Shown: positions 46,115 through 57,205 of the stretch, one piece after another | Layout: each line of letters begins with the position of its first letter | Position numbering within the stretch: the stretch's first letter is position 1 | From: Silene latifolia | Lineage: Eukaryota > Streptophyta > Magnoliopsida > Caryophyllales > Caryophyllaceae | Assembly: GCF_048544455.1 (NCBI RefSeq) | Contig: NC_133534.1 | Span: 123,404,269 to 123,468,268, forward strand | Length of the DNA: 64,000 nucleotides | Reading direction: 5' to 3' | Position numbers and translations under genes: made by a program | The notes under the pieces: generated by a model | The model's input: only the letters and a program-made list of their open reading frames with translations | What the model was told of the DNA's origin: nothing | Databases searched by the model: none

Positions 46115-46752
46115 GCTTTCCAGTCAGCCTTTTATAATAGGAAGATGATCAACGTGGTCCAAACCACTTGTCGGGCTACCCATGCTAAGAATCAGGAGCT
46201 CTCTGGAACCATTGCTAACTTGGAGCAGCAGCGTCTTGATCTGAGGGAGCGCGTGGCGGAGCTGAAGGCTGAGCTGAGTGGAGCCAAGAAAAAGTTGAAG
46301 GAGGAGGCTGATCAGCTGGCGCGCACTCAAGAAGTGTGCAATACTTTATTTGATGCCCTCAAGCGCTCCGACGAAAAGATCAGTGAGCTGATCTCCCTCG
46401 CCACCAATATTGTTGCTTATGCTACCTCGCGGGGCAAGATCAGCGGGATGTGTGAGCCTCCTACCCTGCAGTCCATAGAGGAGGAAGAGAGACAGCTGGA
46501 GACCCTCTACCATGTTCACCCTAACTTGAGCGTGCTGATGCTGAGGTCGGTGAGGTGAACTCTCCTGCGTTGATGGAGCAGACTGCTGCTGAGGAAGCTG
46601 GTTCTTTTCAGGAGGCTGCTGTTGCTGCGGAGGTTCAAGAGGCTGCTGGCTCTGAGGGCATGCAACCTGGTCCTGTACCTGAAATGGAGGGTCAGTAAGA
46701 GAAGGCGGAAGAGGTGCCTGAGAGGGAGGTCATTGACCTGGCCTCTAGTTAA
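46115..46752 (+). pseudogene. Antisense ORF of element A, exon 4 (coiled coil and acidic tail)
   Basis: The acceptor CTAATAG ends at 46114. It encodes AFQSAFYNRKMINVVQTT, then a long predicted coiled coil (NLEQQRLDLRERVAELKAEL, SGAKKKLKEEADQLARTQEV) to about residue 130. Near 46525 a frameshift moves the reading to an Ala/Glu-rich acidic tail (ADAEVGEVNSPALMEQ, EEAGSFQEAAVAAEVQEAAG). An in-frame TAA near 46696 and a final TAA at 46750-46752 follow. The coiled coil suggests self-association or protein partnering. Function unknown. Confidence 0.72.
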
Positions 46753-47944
46753 AAGTTTTTTCTTTTAAGTTGTCTTGACTGGTAGTCTGGCCCTGTGTGG
46801 CGCAGATTTGTAAGAATTTTTTAGACATTTTGTTTTGTGTTTTCCGCCGTGGTGGCGTTTATCTAAACTCTGGGCCATGCCAGCCTTAGTGGCGTGCTTG
46901 ACCGCATTTTGAAATGAACCTTACCAGTTTTAGCAAGCTTTACTTATGTCGTGGCTAGTTGATTTTATATATTTAGCTTAGAGAGCTGTTGTGTTAGCCT
47001 AATGGCTGATTTCAGTCGGTAGTAGCCGTGTCAACCTAGGAGATTAATTTAGACCAGTTGTGTCTGCCTGAGAAGGCTGAGTTAGACTCAGCTAGCTGCC
47101 GTGTCAGTCCAATGACTGATTTAGGCATATGCCGCATTCTGGGTGGAAGTGGCCGTGTCAACCTTTGAGGCTGATTTAGACCAGTCGTGTCAGCCTGAAA
47201 AGGCTGATTAAGACTTAGCTAGCTTCCGTGTCAATCCAATAACTGATTTAGGCGTATGCCGTATTTTGACTACTTAACCTTGTTCATGACACAAGGTGTG
47301 TTCATCACGTTTAAAGTCAACAGGGGCGTACCTTAGGCAAGTTTATCGTCATTCTAGGACCAACGAAACGTTGCAGGATTCTGGTAGCTCAGAGATCCCT
47401 GCGCTCCGTATGTTTGTGCATGCATGTTGGGGCCCTGATTACGTCGAGTACTCGGTATTGAGAGCTACGTTTGGGGGTGGTATCCAGGGTAGTTGGGCGA
47501 GCTTTAAGTTGTCAGCCAGGCTCCCTTTCGTATGTTCCACAAGCCGCCTGGTGAGAGTGCTCCTATTGGAGAATTAGGTTAGGCATGTTGGAGTGCCATG
47601 TGCCTTGTCACCTCCCGTTTGCAGTTGACAGTCCTGCTAGCAACACTTTCAATGTACTATAGATGTTAGAGTGCAGAGTAGTATTTCAAAGAGGCCTAAA
47701 AATAGAAAAATCCACCAGAGCGATGTGAAGTACCTAGCGCTATCTCATGGGGTGCCAGAGCAATTGTGGTCCCAGGAAGCTACAGACCACACAGCTCTAA
47801 TGGTAGTTTTAATGTTCAAAGAAACGTAATAAAAAGAAAGAAAATAGAACAAAATTAGTAGTATGCCTACGACCGTTTTTTTTTCTTTTTTTTTTCTTTT
47901 GGCTTTTTTGAATACAAAACTCTGTACACTAAATTCTACTTGTT
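46753..47944. other. Element A, non-coding region between convergent antisense ORF and pol
   Basis: Contains the 127-bp tandem repeat at 46985-47280. A 93-codon open frame (47296-47577) has no recognisable domain. An oligo-T tract lies at about 47876-47900. Confidence 0.65.
46985..47280. repeat. Tandem repeat, period about 127 bp, in element A
   Basis: The phrases CCGTGTCAACCT (47026, 47153) and CCGTGTCAGTCCAATGACTG-like (47099, 47226) recur at 127-bp distance, giving about 2.3 units. Short tandem repeats in this position are usual for Tat elements. Confidence 0.85.
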
Positions 47945-49110
47945 ATCAAAAGTGATACCTCTTTAGGTGAAGTATGTTCCATGGTATGTGTATGATTTGA
48001 CCATCCATGGTCATCAATCTATACGCCCCATGGCCAACAACGCCTTTAACCTGGTATGGTCCTTCCCATTATTTATAGGTGAATTTTCCTGCCTTGCGAT
48101 TCTTGGTGTTTTTGAACACTTCGCGGAGAACTAGGTCTCCTACCTCTAGGAGCCTGATTTTTACGTTTTTGTAGTAGCTTTTGGCGAGTGACTGTGTGTA
48201 GGCAGCCAGACGTATCTTTGCACTTGCTCGTAGCTCATCTATCGTATCCAGGCTCCTGATCATCTCTGCATTGTTTAGTTCCCTTGTCATACATCCATAC
48301 CTGTGAGTTGGAACTAGAACTTCTGATGAAATTACTACTTCCACGCCAAACACCAGGCTGAAGGGTGTCTGGCCTTTTGTCGTCTTTGATGTAGTTCTGT
48401 CTGACCAAAGCACTAGTGGCAGGTCATCTGCCCACTTTCCCTCTAACTCGTGCAATCTCCTCCTCAAGTTATCAATGATGATCTTATTGTTAGATTCAGC
48501 TTGTCCGTTGGATTTTGGAGTCCTGGGTGCTGACTTTTTCAGAGTGATGTTCCATCTGACACAGTATCCTTCCGCATCGTTTGAGATGAATTGTGATCCA
48601 TTGTCACATATAATTTCTGACGGGATACCAAACCTGCAAATGATATTACGTTTGATAAAAGAGATGACATGTTTGTCTTTTACTTCCGTGAATGCTTTTG
48701 CTTCTATCCATTTTGAAAAATAGTCTGTCATTGCTAGCATCCATAATCTATTTCCTGGGGCTCTAAGCAGAGGTCCCACAATGTCCATTCCCCATGTCAT
48801 GAATGGCCAGGGGGAAATGATAGGATGCAAAGGTTCTGCTGGCTGGTGTATCATTAGCGCTGACCGCTGACATGCGTCACATTTCCGGGCATATTCTGCC
48901 GAGTCTGCCCTCATTGTGGGCCAGAAGTAGCCTTGTTTGAGGGCTTCGTTTGACAGACTCCTGCCCCCTGCATGGTTTCCACATTCACCACTGTGGAGGG
49001 CATGCAATACGGTATGTGCTTCTTGTTTATCCAGGCACCACAAGCATGGTCCTGCCAGTGACTTTCTAAAAAGCACATTGTCAATTAGCGTGAATCTGGA
49101 GGCTTTCGTT
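47945..49110 (-). pseudogene. pol: Element A integrase
   Basis: Minus strand: zinc-binding HHCC (HALHSGECGNHAGG ... CDACQRSA). The DDE core has Asp in GMDIVGPLLRAPG, Asp in IICDNGSQFISND and Glu in PKSNGQAESNNKII. Then comes the C-terminal DLPLVLWSDRTTSKTTKGQT, with SFSL-type and VGDLVLREVFKNT blocks. A TAA at 48069-48071 separates KFTYK from the terminal WEGPYQVKGVVGHGAYRL module, which continues in frame to about 47945. It is Tat-type, without a chromodomain. Integrase would insert the cDNA copy. This one is truncated by the stop and by frame breaks upstream near 49110. Confidence 0.9.
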
Positions 49111-49181
49111 TTGAAACCCCTTACCTACTTCTTTTCATTTGGCAGCTTGCCGTGTCTCAACCAATCTAGGTATGGCGTTCG

Positions 49182-50159
49182 CTAGTCCTTGTCATCTGCC
49201 TGATCAGCTGACTGGTCGTCTGACTGGTCAGCTGTCTGGCCATCTGTGTTTGATAGAACTGCCGCCCTATCCAGCTGATCTTTCAGTTCTCCTTTATCTA
49301 CTTCTTCTAATTTTTGGATTGACGGCGCCAATACATGTGCGATGGGGATGTTAGCCAGCTCCGTTAGTTTGAAGGTTGCCCCCAAGGTTGCTAGGGCATC
49401 AGCCTCCACATTCTGGTCTCTAGGACCAGCTTGAGCTTGCAATCTCTGAATTTATGTTTAAGCTCCTTTGCGACTTTTAAGTAGGCTATCATCTTTGAAT
49501 CCCTGGCTACATACTCATCATTCACATGGTTAACTACAAGTAAGGAGTCGCTGAATACCTGCAGGTTTCGGACTCCTAACTCCAGAGCTAGCTGCATTCC
49601 TAGTATTAAGGCTTCATACTCTGTTTCATTGTTAGTCGCCTTAAATTTACAACGCACTGCTTGTGCTACCAGATCTCCATGTGGAGATCGCAAGATCAGA
49701 CCTACACCTGCCCCCCTTTGGTTGGAGGCTCCATCAATGTGAATCTGCCAGACTTCTAACTCCTTGTTCCCTTTGAGGGTTATGATTTCTTTGTCTGCTA
49801 GGTTTTGGATAGCTGGGCTGAAATCTGACACGAAATATGCCAGTGCCTGCGACTTTATCGCCGTTCTTGGATCATACCTGATATCGTACCCACGAAGGTG
49901 TACGGACCATTTTTACATTCTGCCTGACATCTCAGGCTTCCTCATTATAGATTTTAGTGTGTAATTGGTCACAAAATGTATGGTGTGGGACTCAAAGTAA
50001 GAGCGTAGTTTGTAAGACGCAATTACAAGTGCTAGTACCAATTTTTCAAGAGATGTGTACCTGGTCTCTGCTGGCAGCAGAGACTTGCTTACATAGTAGA
50101 TTGACTTTTTCTCCTTGTCTTGCTCTCTGACTAGGACCGCGCTTACTGCTACCTCTGTG
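49182..50159 (-). pseudogene. pol: Element A RNase H remainder and second (Tat-type) RNase H
   Basis: Minus strand from 50159: the tail of the first RNase H (SAVLVREQDKEKKSIYYVSK, RYTSLEKLVLALVIASYKLR). Then comes a second RNase H with WQIHIDGASNQRGAGVGLIL, ATNNETEYEALILGMQLALE and VFSDSLLVVNHV, ending near NVEADALATLGATFK. A duplicate RNase H after pol's own is diagnostic of the Tat lineage. A stop near 49910 and a frameshift around 49400-49440 break it. Element F is inserted just upstream. Confidence 0.88.
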
Positions 50160-50164
50160 ACAAC

Positions 50165-51378
50165 TGTTTTGGTAAAAATTTACCGGTTAGTTGTTTTGAT
50201 TAGTGAGTCAAAGTGACCGTCTATAACTACGAGCGAATTAAAGAATAACGGCGCAAAATAAAGTAAAAGACAATGAAAGAAAGATCGACGCAAAGAGTTT
50301 TTGGTGACGCGGAAAACCCGGTGTGGGAACAACCGCGGGGGGAGTCGGAATCCCACCAAGTATGCACTATAATTCTTTAGGAGATATTTTAATGGAAGTA
50401 CAAGATAAAGGCTAGGAAATAAGGCTCTTTAGGAATGCTTCCTGCTGGATCCTCTGTCGGAGTTTAAGCTGGAGCCTCTGCCGGAGTTTCTGCTGGAACT
50501 GCTGCTGGAGCCTGAGTGTAATTTCTGGATTCAAGAGTGTTGTTGTTGCGTAGATATGGATCAATGGCGATGATAGAGATTATCTAGTGAGAGATGACGA
50601 TGGAAAGGTGTGAGGTGTGGATATGTGTTTTGTTGTACGTTGTCCTGCCCCTCTTTCCCTTGCGGTTATTGCTCTTTTTATAGTGTATAAACCCTAGATG
50701 CTCTCTTATCTTGCAGCCCATTATTGCTCTTGTAACTCCCCCTAATTTTTCTCCAACCTCCCCTATTTTTCAGCAGTTGTTACATTCAAATAGGGGTTTG
50801 TTGGTTGACTCCTTTTATTACTCATTTAATTCCTCCACTTAATGCATTAAATGCTCAACTAAATGCCAGCCATTATTTGTCTAAATCCACCATTAATTCC
50901 TCAATTTATTGCTAATCTTTATTCCTCTAATATTGCTGCTTCCTCTAGAGTGTCGCTTCCTCAGGCTCCTCCGGAGTCAGGCTCCTCCGGAACCAGGCTC
51001 CTCTAGAATCAGGCTCCTCTAGAGTCGAGTCACTCTAGAATCAGGCTCCTCCGGAATCAGGCTCCTCTGGAATCAGGCTCCTCTAGAGTCGAGTCACTCT
51101 AGAATCGGGCTCCTCTAGAGTCAAGATCCTCGGAATCGAGGCTCTTCGAGAATGAGGCCCCTCCGAATTTGTTTCGACTTCTAGGTCCAGTCACCGAAAA
51201 ATAGGAAGTAGCTGGGTTGACCCTTAACTTCTTTGACTGTGTTTGTTTTAATATCCCATGTGTGCTTTTCTCATCTACGGCCCGAATTCATCCACGACAT
51301 TGATCCTCTCAAGCCTTGACTGTCCATTCGTTGCTTGCCACGTGTACCAATATAAAAATGTGAATTTTGCCCATAACA
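50165..51378 (-). repeat. Element F, left LTR (3' LTR)
   Basis: 1214 bp, TGTTTTGG...CATAACA. Contains a 16-bp-period array (50941-51165) and a minus-strand TATA-like box (CACTATAAAAAG, about 50673-50684). Confidence 0.94.
50941..51165 (-). repeat. 16-bp-period array with palindromic TCTAGA/TCCGGA cores, left LTR of F
   Basis: About 12 units of the type CAGGCTCCTCTAGAAT or CAGGCTCCTCCGGAAT, with every third to fourth unit CGAGTCACTCTAGAAT. The core alternates CTCTAGAG and CTCCGGAG palindromes. Confidence 0.88.
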
Positions 51379-53271
51379 ATTGCCCCCAATTTTCCTCCTC
51401 AGCCTCAAGATGAGGAGGGAAATTAGTCTTTCAAGTTCTGGATGTTGTCGTCATTCTGCTAGAACAAATACATGCCTGCTGGATACACCGGGCCTAGTTC
51501 TAAACCCCTTCTCTGTACCCAGACTTGTACTCGAGATTTTCACTCCAGGCCCCTGGTAGTCTAATCTTCTTGCTCTTGTCGGACCATAGTATATGGCTCC
51601 GGCAGTTTGATTTTTGGGTCTCTTTTTTTGTGCTTGTTTGGAAGTAAGGCTATGTAGGTACCCCAGGCGAAGCGCTGCTGGTAGATTCTCATTGGAGTGA
51701 GGTTGACAAGTAGGCAAAGCTGCCTCCTGCATTATCTTCTTCCAGGCTCTCTATGGTTCTCCTACTCTGGAAGTAGCAGCAAGTAGATCTTTGAAGGATC
51801 GATTGACGTTGGGTCCTGCGGATGGAACTGGTGGATGCAGGGTCCAGCTGGGACCAGCCTCCTCCTGACTTTACCGTTCTGCCTCTGGGTGTCAGGGGTA
51901 ATTCTGGTGGTGAGAACCTCGAGCAGAACTTGCTCACACAATTAGTATGCAGCTGGTACCTGAAAAATGTCATTGATACAACATAGGTGTATGCGACGAT
52001 ATACTAATGCATGATCCACTCTATATGGTGGCTAGACACGTTGTGACCTTTATATGCTTTGAATGCAATTTTTATCAATGTGTGGTGAGAATGATCACGT
52101 TTGAGCGTGTGATAATGTCGCGAGTTTTCTATCGTTTGTTTTTGTATTCTGCCATTTTCTGGCGTACTTTTGTTTATCGTGCGTGCACCTTTTTTCGTTG
52201 TTTTGTTGCCGGCCTTCGTTGATTGGAGGCTCTAGGATTCAATTGCCTACTCTGTTCAGAGGGGCCCCGCTTGCGTGGGTGCTGAGTACTACAGGAGCCT
52301 CGTTCGTCCGATCTATGGGTACTCAGTCATAGGCCCACGCTTCACTGGTAGAGTTTGTATCTGGTAGACTGTGTACCAACATATGTCGTTTTAAAAATTG
52401 AGGGTGCTGGCGATAAAGCCTGAAACCTCAGTCTGGCGGAGTTGCATCTGGCAGACTATGTACCAAAATATGCAGTCTGTTGGCGAATTGTTGGGGAGGC
52501 TCTTGCCCCCTGCATGTCTTGCTCAGCTTCGCTGTGGAGGGCATGCAAAACAGCCTGGCTCCTGATCACCTTTCTCTTGCTGAGCAATAACTAGTTGTGT
52601 GCCAAGCAGGTTGTAGAATGCCCCTATTCTTGTAGCTACTGTTTGCAAGTTTTTTCTTCCAGTTATTTCATTTTATCTGTGAGAATTTGTTGTTTCAGTA
52701 TTCTGGTTACTGCATATTTCCTGGATCCTCAGGCTGTTCGGACTCATTGATGGTTCAACGACATGCACTGCCCCCAGACCATAGATCTCTACCCTGTCAA
52801 GGATCACAATGTAAGATAACAAATAACCAACTACTGAATACCTCAGTTCCTCGTTGATCCTCCAGAAGTTGTTCTCTCTGAATGTTATTCTGGAAGCAGA
52901 GTCGTCTGATGGATCTGCCAGCTAGCATGATTTTCTATTGGATCTGCAGAAATACTAGTCCTGGCTTGGATGTTGCCCCCAGGGTAATGAGAGTGTCTGG
53001 CCCCATATTCTGGTCCGCAACCGGGGATCTGTCTGGTTTCAGGTGCTTGACTTTCAGGGACTCTTCAAGCTTGGACGATTAGGTCCCCTCCTGATACCCT
53101 GGTCTCTGCAGGTAGCAGAGACTTATTGACATAGTATACTGTAGGCTGAGCTTCTTCCTGCTGTCGTACTACTACTGCACTGACTTCCACCTCAGTTACT
53201 GGTAGATATAGGAACAATGGTTCTCTCGAGTCTGGTTTGGCACAAGAGCCTTTCTAGATGTATGGTCAGCA
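51379..53271 (-). other. Element F interior downstream of gag: remnants of pol
   Basis: No continuous ORF. The minus strand near 53225-53100 reads EPLFLYLPVTEVEVSAVVVR then YYVNKSLLPAETRV, a first-RNase H fragment. Near 53080-52960 it reads DQNMGPDTLITLGATSK, a second-RNase H end fragment. Near 52560-52485 lies an integrase zinc-domain-like piece (GCCCTCCACAGCGAAG). Protease, RT and most of integrase are missing. The rest (51400-52480) holds nothing I recognise. Confidence 0.7.
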
Positions 53272-54875
53272 TCATAGGTAGCCCTTCCTGGGCCCTGAGT
53301 CTTCCTCCAGCCGCATAACAGCGATTGCCTTTGTTTGTACTTCCTCGAAGGTAGTGCATGGGTACTTGGTTAGGTCCTTGTATAAATCTGAATCCTGGTG
53401 GAGTCCTTGGCGGAAGGCTTCGATAGCTGTGGCTATGTCACACCGGGGAATTGCTACCTTCTCCCTGTTGAACCTGTTCAGGAAATCTCGGGTTGTCTCA
53501 TCCGGTCCTTGCACTATTCGATCTGGTCGTTGGTTTGCTTTTTCAGTTTTACGGTGGCCGGCAAACCTTTGGTGGAAGGCGTTAACTAGGTCGGCGAAGC
53601 AGGCTATGCTCTTGTTGGGCAGGCTGACGAACCATTGCAAGGCTGCTCCGGACAACGTGGACCCGAACCCCTTGCACATACAAGCTTCTTTTAGGGACCC
53701 TGTTGCGGTTATCACCATCATTTTCTGCTTGTAATGGTTTATGTGATCGAGAGGATCCGTGGTCCCGTCGTAGAGTGTCATGGTTGGTGGTACACATCCT
53801 TTGGGGACACCAACGAGGGCTATGTCATCCACAAAAGGGGAGTCTGCGTAGCTATTGCGTGCTGCCTTCTCCAGGGGTCGTGCTACGCCTGGAATCTTGT
53901 ACATCAGGTCCCTTAACTCCTGGTACTGCTGCTCTAGTAAGCAACCTGTTCCTGCAAGAGGGTTAGAGGGAGGTGGAAAAGAGCCAACAGCTGTACCTCC
54001 GAACCAGGTTCCTCCTGGAAACTGATTGCTCGGTTGATTCGCCTAAGCGTGGTGTAAATAATGGTTCTTGGTTGGCATTCTGGTGCCTGTTGAGAGGAGG
54101 TTCCTCCAAGCCAGGTTCCTCTAGAGAAATGACAGCTTGCTGGATTCATCACGTTAGTGCTGGATCCTGGATTCCATCCTGTTGCCTGATGGATGGGTGT
54201 TCCTGCAAGAGATTGCAAGTCAGTCCCTGGCAAGCTATTATACAAATTACTACCTGGAGTCTGCTGCAGACTGGGTGATCGATCAAAAGACAGGAACCCT
54301 AATCCGCTGGGCTCGATGGCTCCTCTGGGTGGTACTCCTTCGAGATCCAATCTGGTGACCAGTTCTGACGGAATCTGCCGGAACAATCCTCCACTGGTGG
54401 CTGAAAATGGGGCCTCGGAAGGTGGAGGTAGTGGAGCAGATGCTGGCCTAGCATGTGCCACCATAGCGATCTGGTTCCTGAGATCCTGATTGTCCTTCCT
54501 CAAGCTTTCAATGGCCCGGTGCAGGGTATCCATTCCTTCTAGCACCACTCGCATTGGATCTGGCGGAGAGGCTCCTGATTTCTTGGGACCTCCTCCTGAT
54601 GCTGCCTCCTGGATCTGGGTCCTAGTAAGGACTTCACTCCTGCTGGGGCCGCTCTCCCTGCTAGATTCCGTCACACTGGGTGCTGCTGATGCTTTAGGTA
54701 CCTGCGGTGGCTTGAAAGGTGGTGGCATGGCTTTGGGAGACACGCTGACGGGGATCATCTGGCTGGCTGCTGGTGACGCAGTGACTGGTCCCGTGGATGC
54801 TGGAAGAAGCCTTCCATCCGAAGGTTGAGGGGGTGCTCCCTGGGTGCTGGACGGATTCGAACTGGCTCCAGACAT
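53272..54875 (-). pseudogene. gag: Element F gag, frameshifted
   Basis: Minus strand from ATG 54875 (MSGASSNPSSTQGAPPQ): a long Pro/Ser-rich N-terminus with a short coiled coil (LHRAIESLRKDNQDLRNQIA), open to 53934. After a frame change near 53920 the gag core follows: PFVDDIALVGVPKGCVPPTM, TLYDGTTDPLDHINHYKQKM, LQWFVSLPNKSIACFADLVN, TTRDFLNRFNREKV. It ends at 53272 with no zinc knuckle before the deletion. The homologous block in A (58654-59052) is clearly related (DGTTDPFDHVSQYKQKM). It would form particles if the shift were absent or bypassed. Confidence 0.88.
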
Positions 54876-54929
54876 GGCAATGAATAAAATTGCGCTTGCG
54901 AAATTAGGTTATAGAGAATGATCACTATG

Positions 54930-54946
54930 CCCCACTGTGGGCGCCA
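54930..54946 (-). other. Primer-binding site of element F
   Basis: Minus-strand TGGCGCCCACAGTGGGG, beside the 5' (right) LTR. It differs from A's site at one base. Confidence 0.85.
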
Positions 54947-54949
54947 AAT

Positions 54950-56166
54950 TGTTTTGGTAAAAATTTACCGGTTAGTTGTTTTGATTAGTGAGTCAAAGTG
55001 ACCGTCTATAACTACGAGCGAATTAAAGAATCACGGCGCAAAATAAAGTAAAAGACAATGAAAGAAAGATCGACGCAAAGAGTTTTTGGTGACGCGGAAA
55101 ACCCGGTGTGGGAACAACCGCGGGGGGAGTCGGAATCCCACCAAGTATGCACTATAATTCTTTAGGAGATATTTTAATGGAAGTACAAGATAAAGGCTAG
55201 GAAATAAGGCTCTTTAGGAATGCTTCCTGCTGGATCCTCTGTCGGAGTTTAAGCTGGAGCCTCTGCCGGAGTTTCTGCTGGAACTGCTGCTGGAGCCTGA
55301 GTGTAATTTCTGGATTCAAGAGTGTTGTTGTTGCGTAGATATGGATCAATGACGATGATAGAGATTATCTAGTGAGAGATGACGATGGAAAGGTGTGAGG
55401 TGTGGATATGTGTTTTGTTGTACGTTGTCCTGCCCCTCTTTCCCTTGCGGTTATTGCTCTTTTTATAGTGTATAAACCCTAGATGCTCTCTTATCTTGCA
55501 GCCCATTATTGCTCTTGTAACTCCCCCTAATTTTTCTCCAACCTCCCCTATTTTTCAGCAGTTGTTACACTCAAATAGGGGTTTGTTGGTTGACTCCTTT
55601 TATTACTCATTTAATTCCTCCACTTAATGCATTAAATGCTCAACTAAATGCCAGCCATTATTTGTCTAAATCCACCATTAATTCCTCAATTTATTGCTAA
55701 TCTTTATTCCTCTAATATTGCTGCTTCCTCTAGAGTGTCGCTTCCTCAGGCTCCTCCGGAGTCAGGCTCCTCCGGAACCAGGCTCCTCTAGAATCAGGCT
55801 CCTCTAGAGTCGAGTCACTCTAGAATCAGGCTCCTCCGGAATCAGGCTCCTCTGGAATCAGGCTCCTCTAGAGTCGAGTCACTCTAGAATCAGGCTCCTC
55901 TAGAGTCAAGATCCTCCGGAATCAGGCTCTTCCAGAATGAGGCCCCTCCAGAATTTGTTTCCTGACTTCTAGGTCCAGTCACCGAAAAATAGGAAGTAGC
56001 TGGGTTGACCCTTAACTTCTTTGACTGTGTTTGTTTTAATATCCCATGTGTGCTTTTCTCATCTACGGCCCGAATTCATCCACGACATTGATCCTCTCAA
56101 GCCTTGACTGTCCATTCGTTGCTTGCCACGTGTACCAATATAAAAATGTGAATTTTGCCCATAACA
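54950..56166 (-). repeat. Element F, right LTR (5' LTR)
   Basis: 1217 bp and almost identical to 50165-51378. Contains the second copy of the 16-bp-period array at 55726-55954. Followed by TSD ACAAC. Confidence 0.94.
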
Positions 56167-56171
56167 ACAAC

Positions 56172-57166
56172 TAGATAAAGAAACGGTGGTTCTCCCTGTT
56201 CTGGCTTCGATAGTAACGGCGGGGTGCGGAGGTAGTGTTTTAGTTCTCTAAATGCTTCCTCATGATCTGTGGTCCACTCGAATTTCTGGCTTTTCCTCAA
56301 TATGTCGTAAAATAGCGTGCATTTGTCTGAGGATCTCGAGATGAACATGCTCAAGGCTGCCACCGTGCCTGCTAGCCGTTGCACATCCTTTTGACTTTTC
56401 TGGAGACTCTAGCTGTAATACTACCTTAATTTGGTCCGTGCTGGCTCTTATTCCTCTTTTAGTTATGATGTTGCCCAAGAATTTTCCGGACGAAACTCCA
56501 AAGGTACACTTGGAAGGGTTCAGCTTTATTTTGTATTCTCTGAGTGTGCTGAAGGTTCCTGCCAGATGTTGCATGTGATCCTTGGCCTTCTCTGATTTTA
56601 CCACCATATCGTCAATGTACACCTCCATAGTTCTTCCTATCTGTTCCTTGAACATCCGGTTGACCAGTCTCTGATACGTAGATCCCGCATTTTTCATGCC
56701 GAAGGGCATGATGTTGTAGCAGTATATCCCCCTCTCAGACATGAATGTTGTCTTCTCCTGATCTGCTGGATCCATTTTGATTTGGTTGTAACCACTCCAG
56801 GCATCCAAGAATGTCAACATTTCATGTCCAGCTGTCGCATCCACCATTGCGTCAATGTGTGGCAGTGGAAAGGGGTCTTTTGGCATGCCTTGTTGAGATC
56901 GATGAAGTCCATACACACTCTCCATTTTCCATTATTCTTGGGCATACTACCACGTTTGATAGCCATTCCGGATATTTTACCTCTCTTATCTTGTTTGCTG
57001 CTAGCAGGCTATCCACCTCCTGGTTAATCACCTTATTCCTTTTAGCTGCGAATTTTCTTCGTCTTTGCTGGATGGGCTTGCATCCTGGATCTACGCTGAG
57101 TTTGTGTGTTATGATAGACGGATCTTTCCCTACCATGTCATCATGGGACCACGCGAAAAAATCCAT
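56172..57166 (-). pseudogene. pol: Element A reverse transcriptase and start of RNase H, frameshifted
   Basis: Minus strand: SIITHKLSVDPGCKPIQQRR and REVKYPEWLSNVVV, then a frame change, then PKDPFPLPHIDAMVDATAG, FLDAWSGYNQIKMDP, IMPFGMKNAGSTYQRLVNRM and the catalytic YIDDMVVKS. A further shift near 56400 leads to the connection VQRLAG-type/ISRSSDKC and KFEWTTDHEEAFRELKHYL, up to the F insertion at 56171. Ty3/gypsy RT of Tat type with at least two frameshifts, so not functional. Confidence 0.9.
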
Positions 57167-57205
57167 ATTGGCTTGAAAAAATTTGATTAGTTGTTGCCTG
57201 AGATC

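Larger units (their letters stand above)
50165..56166 (-). mobile_element. Element F: non-autonomous Tat-type retrotransposon (gag only, pol deleted), inserted in A's RNase H
   Basis: LTRs of about 1215 bp (50165-51378, 54950-56166) begin TGTTTTGGTAAA and end GCCCATAACA. TSD ACAAC (50160-50164, 56167-56171). Minus-strand PBS TGGCGCCCACAGTGGGG (54930-54946) and PPT AAAATTGGGGGCAAT beside the left LTR (51379-51393). Gag is at 54875-53272. Downstream there are only short decayed pieces of RNase H and integrase. The LTR start, PBS and a GACGCGGAAAACCC block resemble A's, so F is a relative of A. LTRs differ by only about ten positions, so it is young. Confidence 0.93.

Noticed and set aside
47296-47577. 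93-codon frame in the spacer of element A
   Set aside because: No similarity that I recognise; lies in the repeat-bearing non-coding zone.
53354-54828. Several long plus-strand open frames (126, 101, 98, 112 codons)
   Set aside because: They lie antisense to F's gag and follow its codon composition. No recognisable domain.
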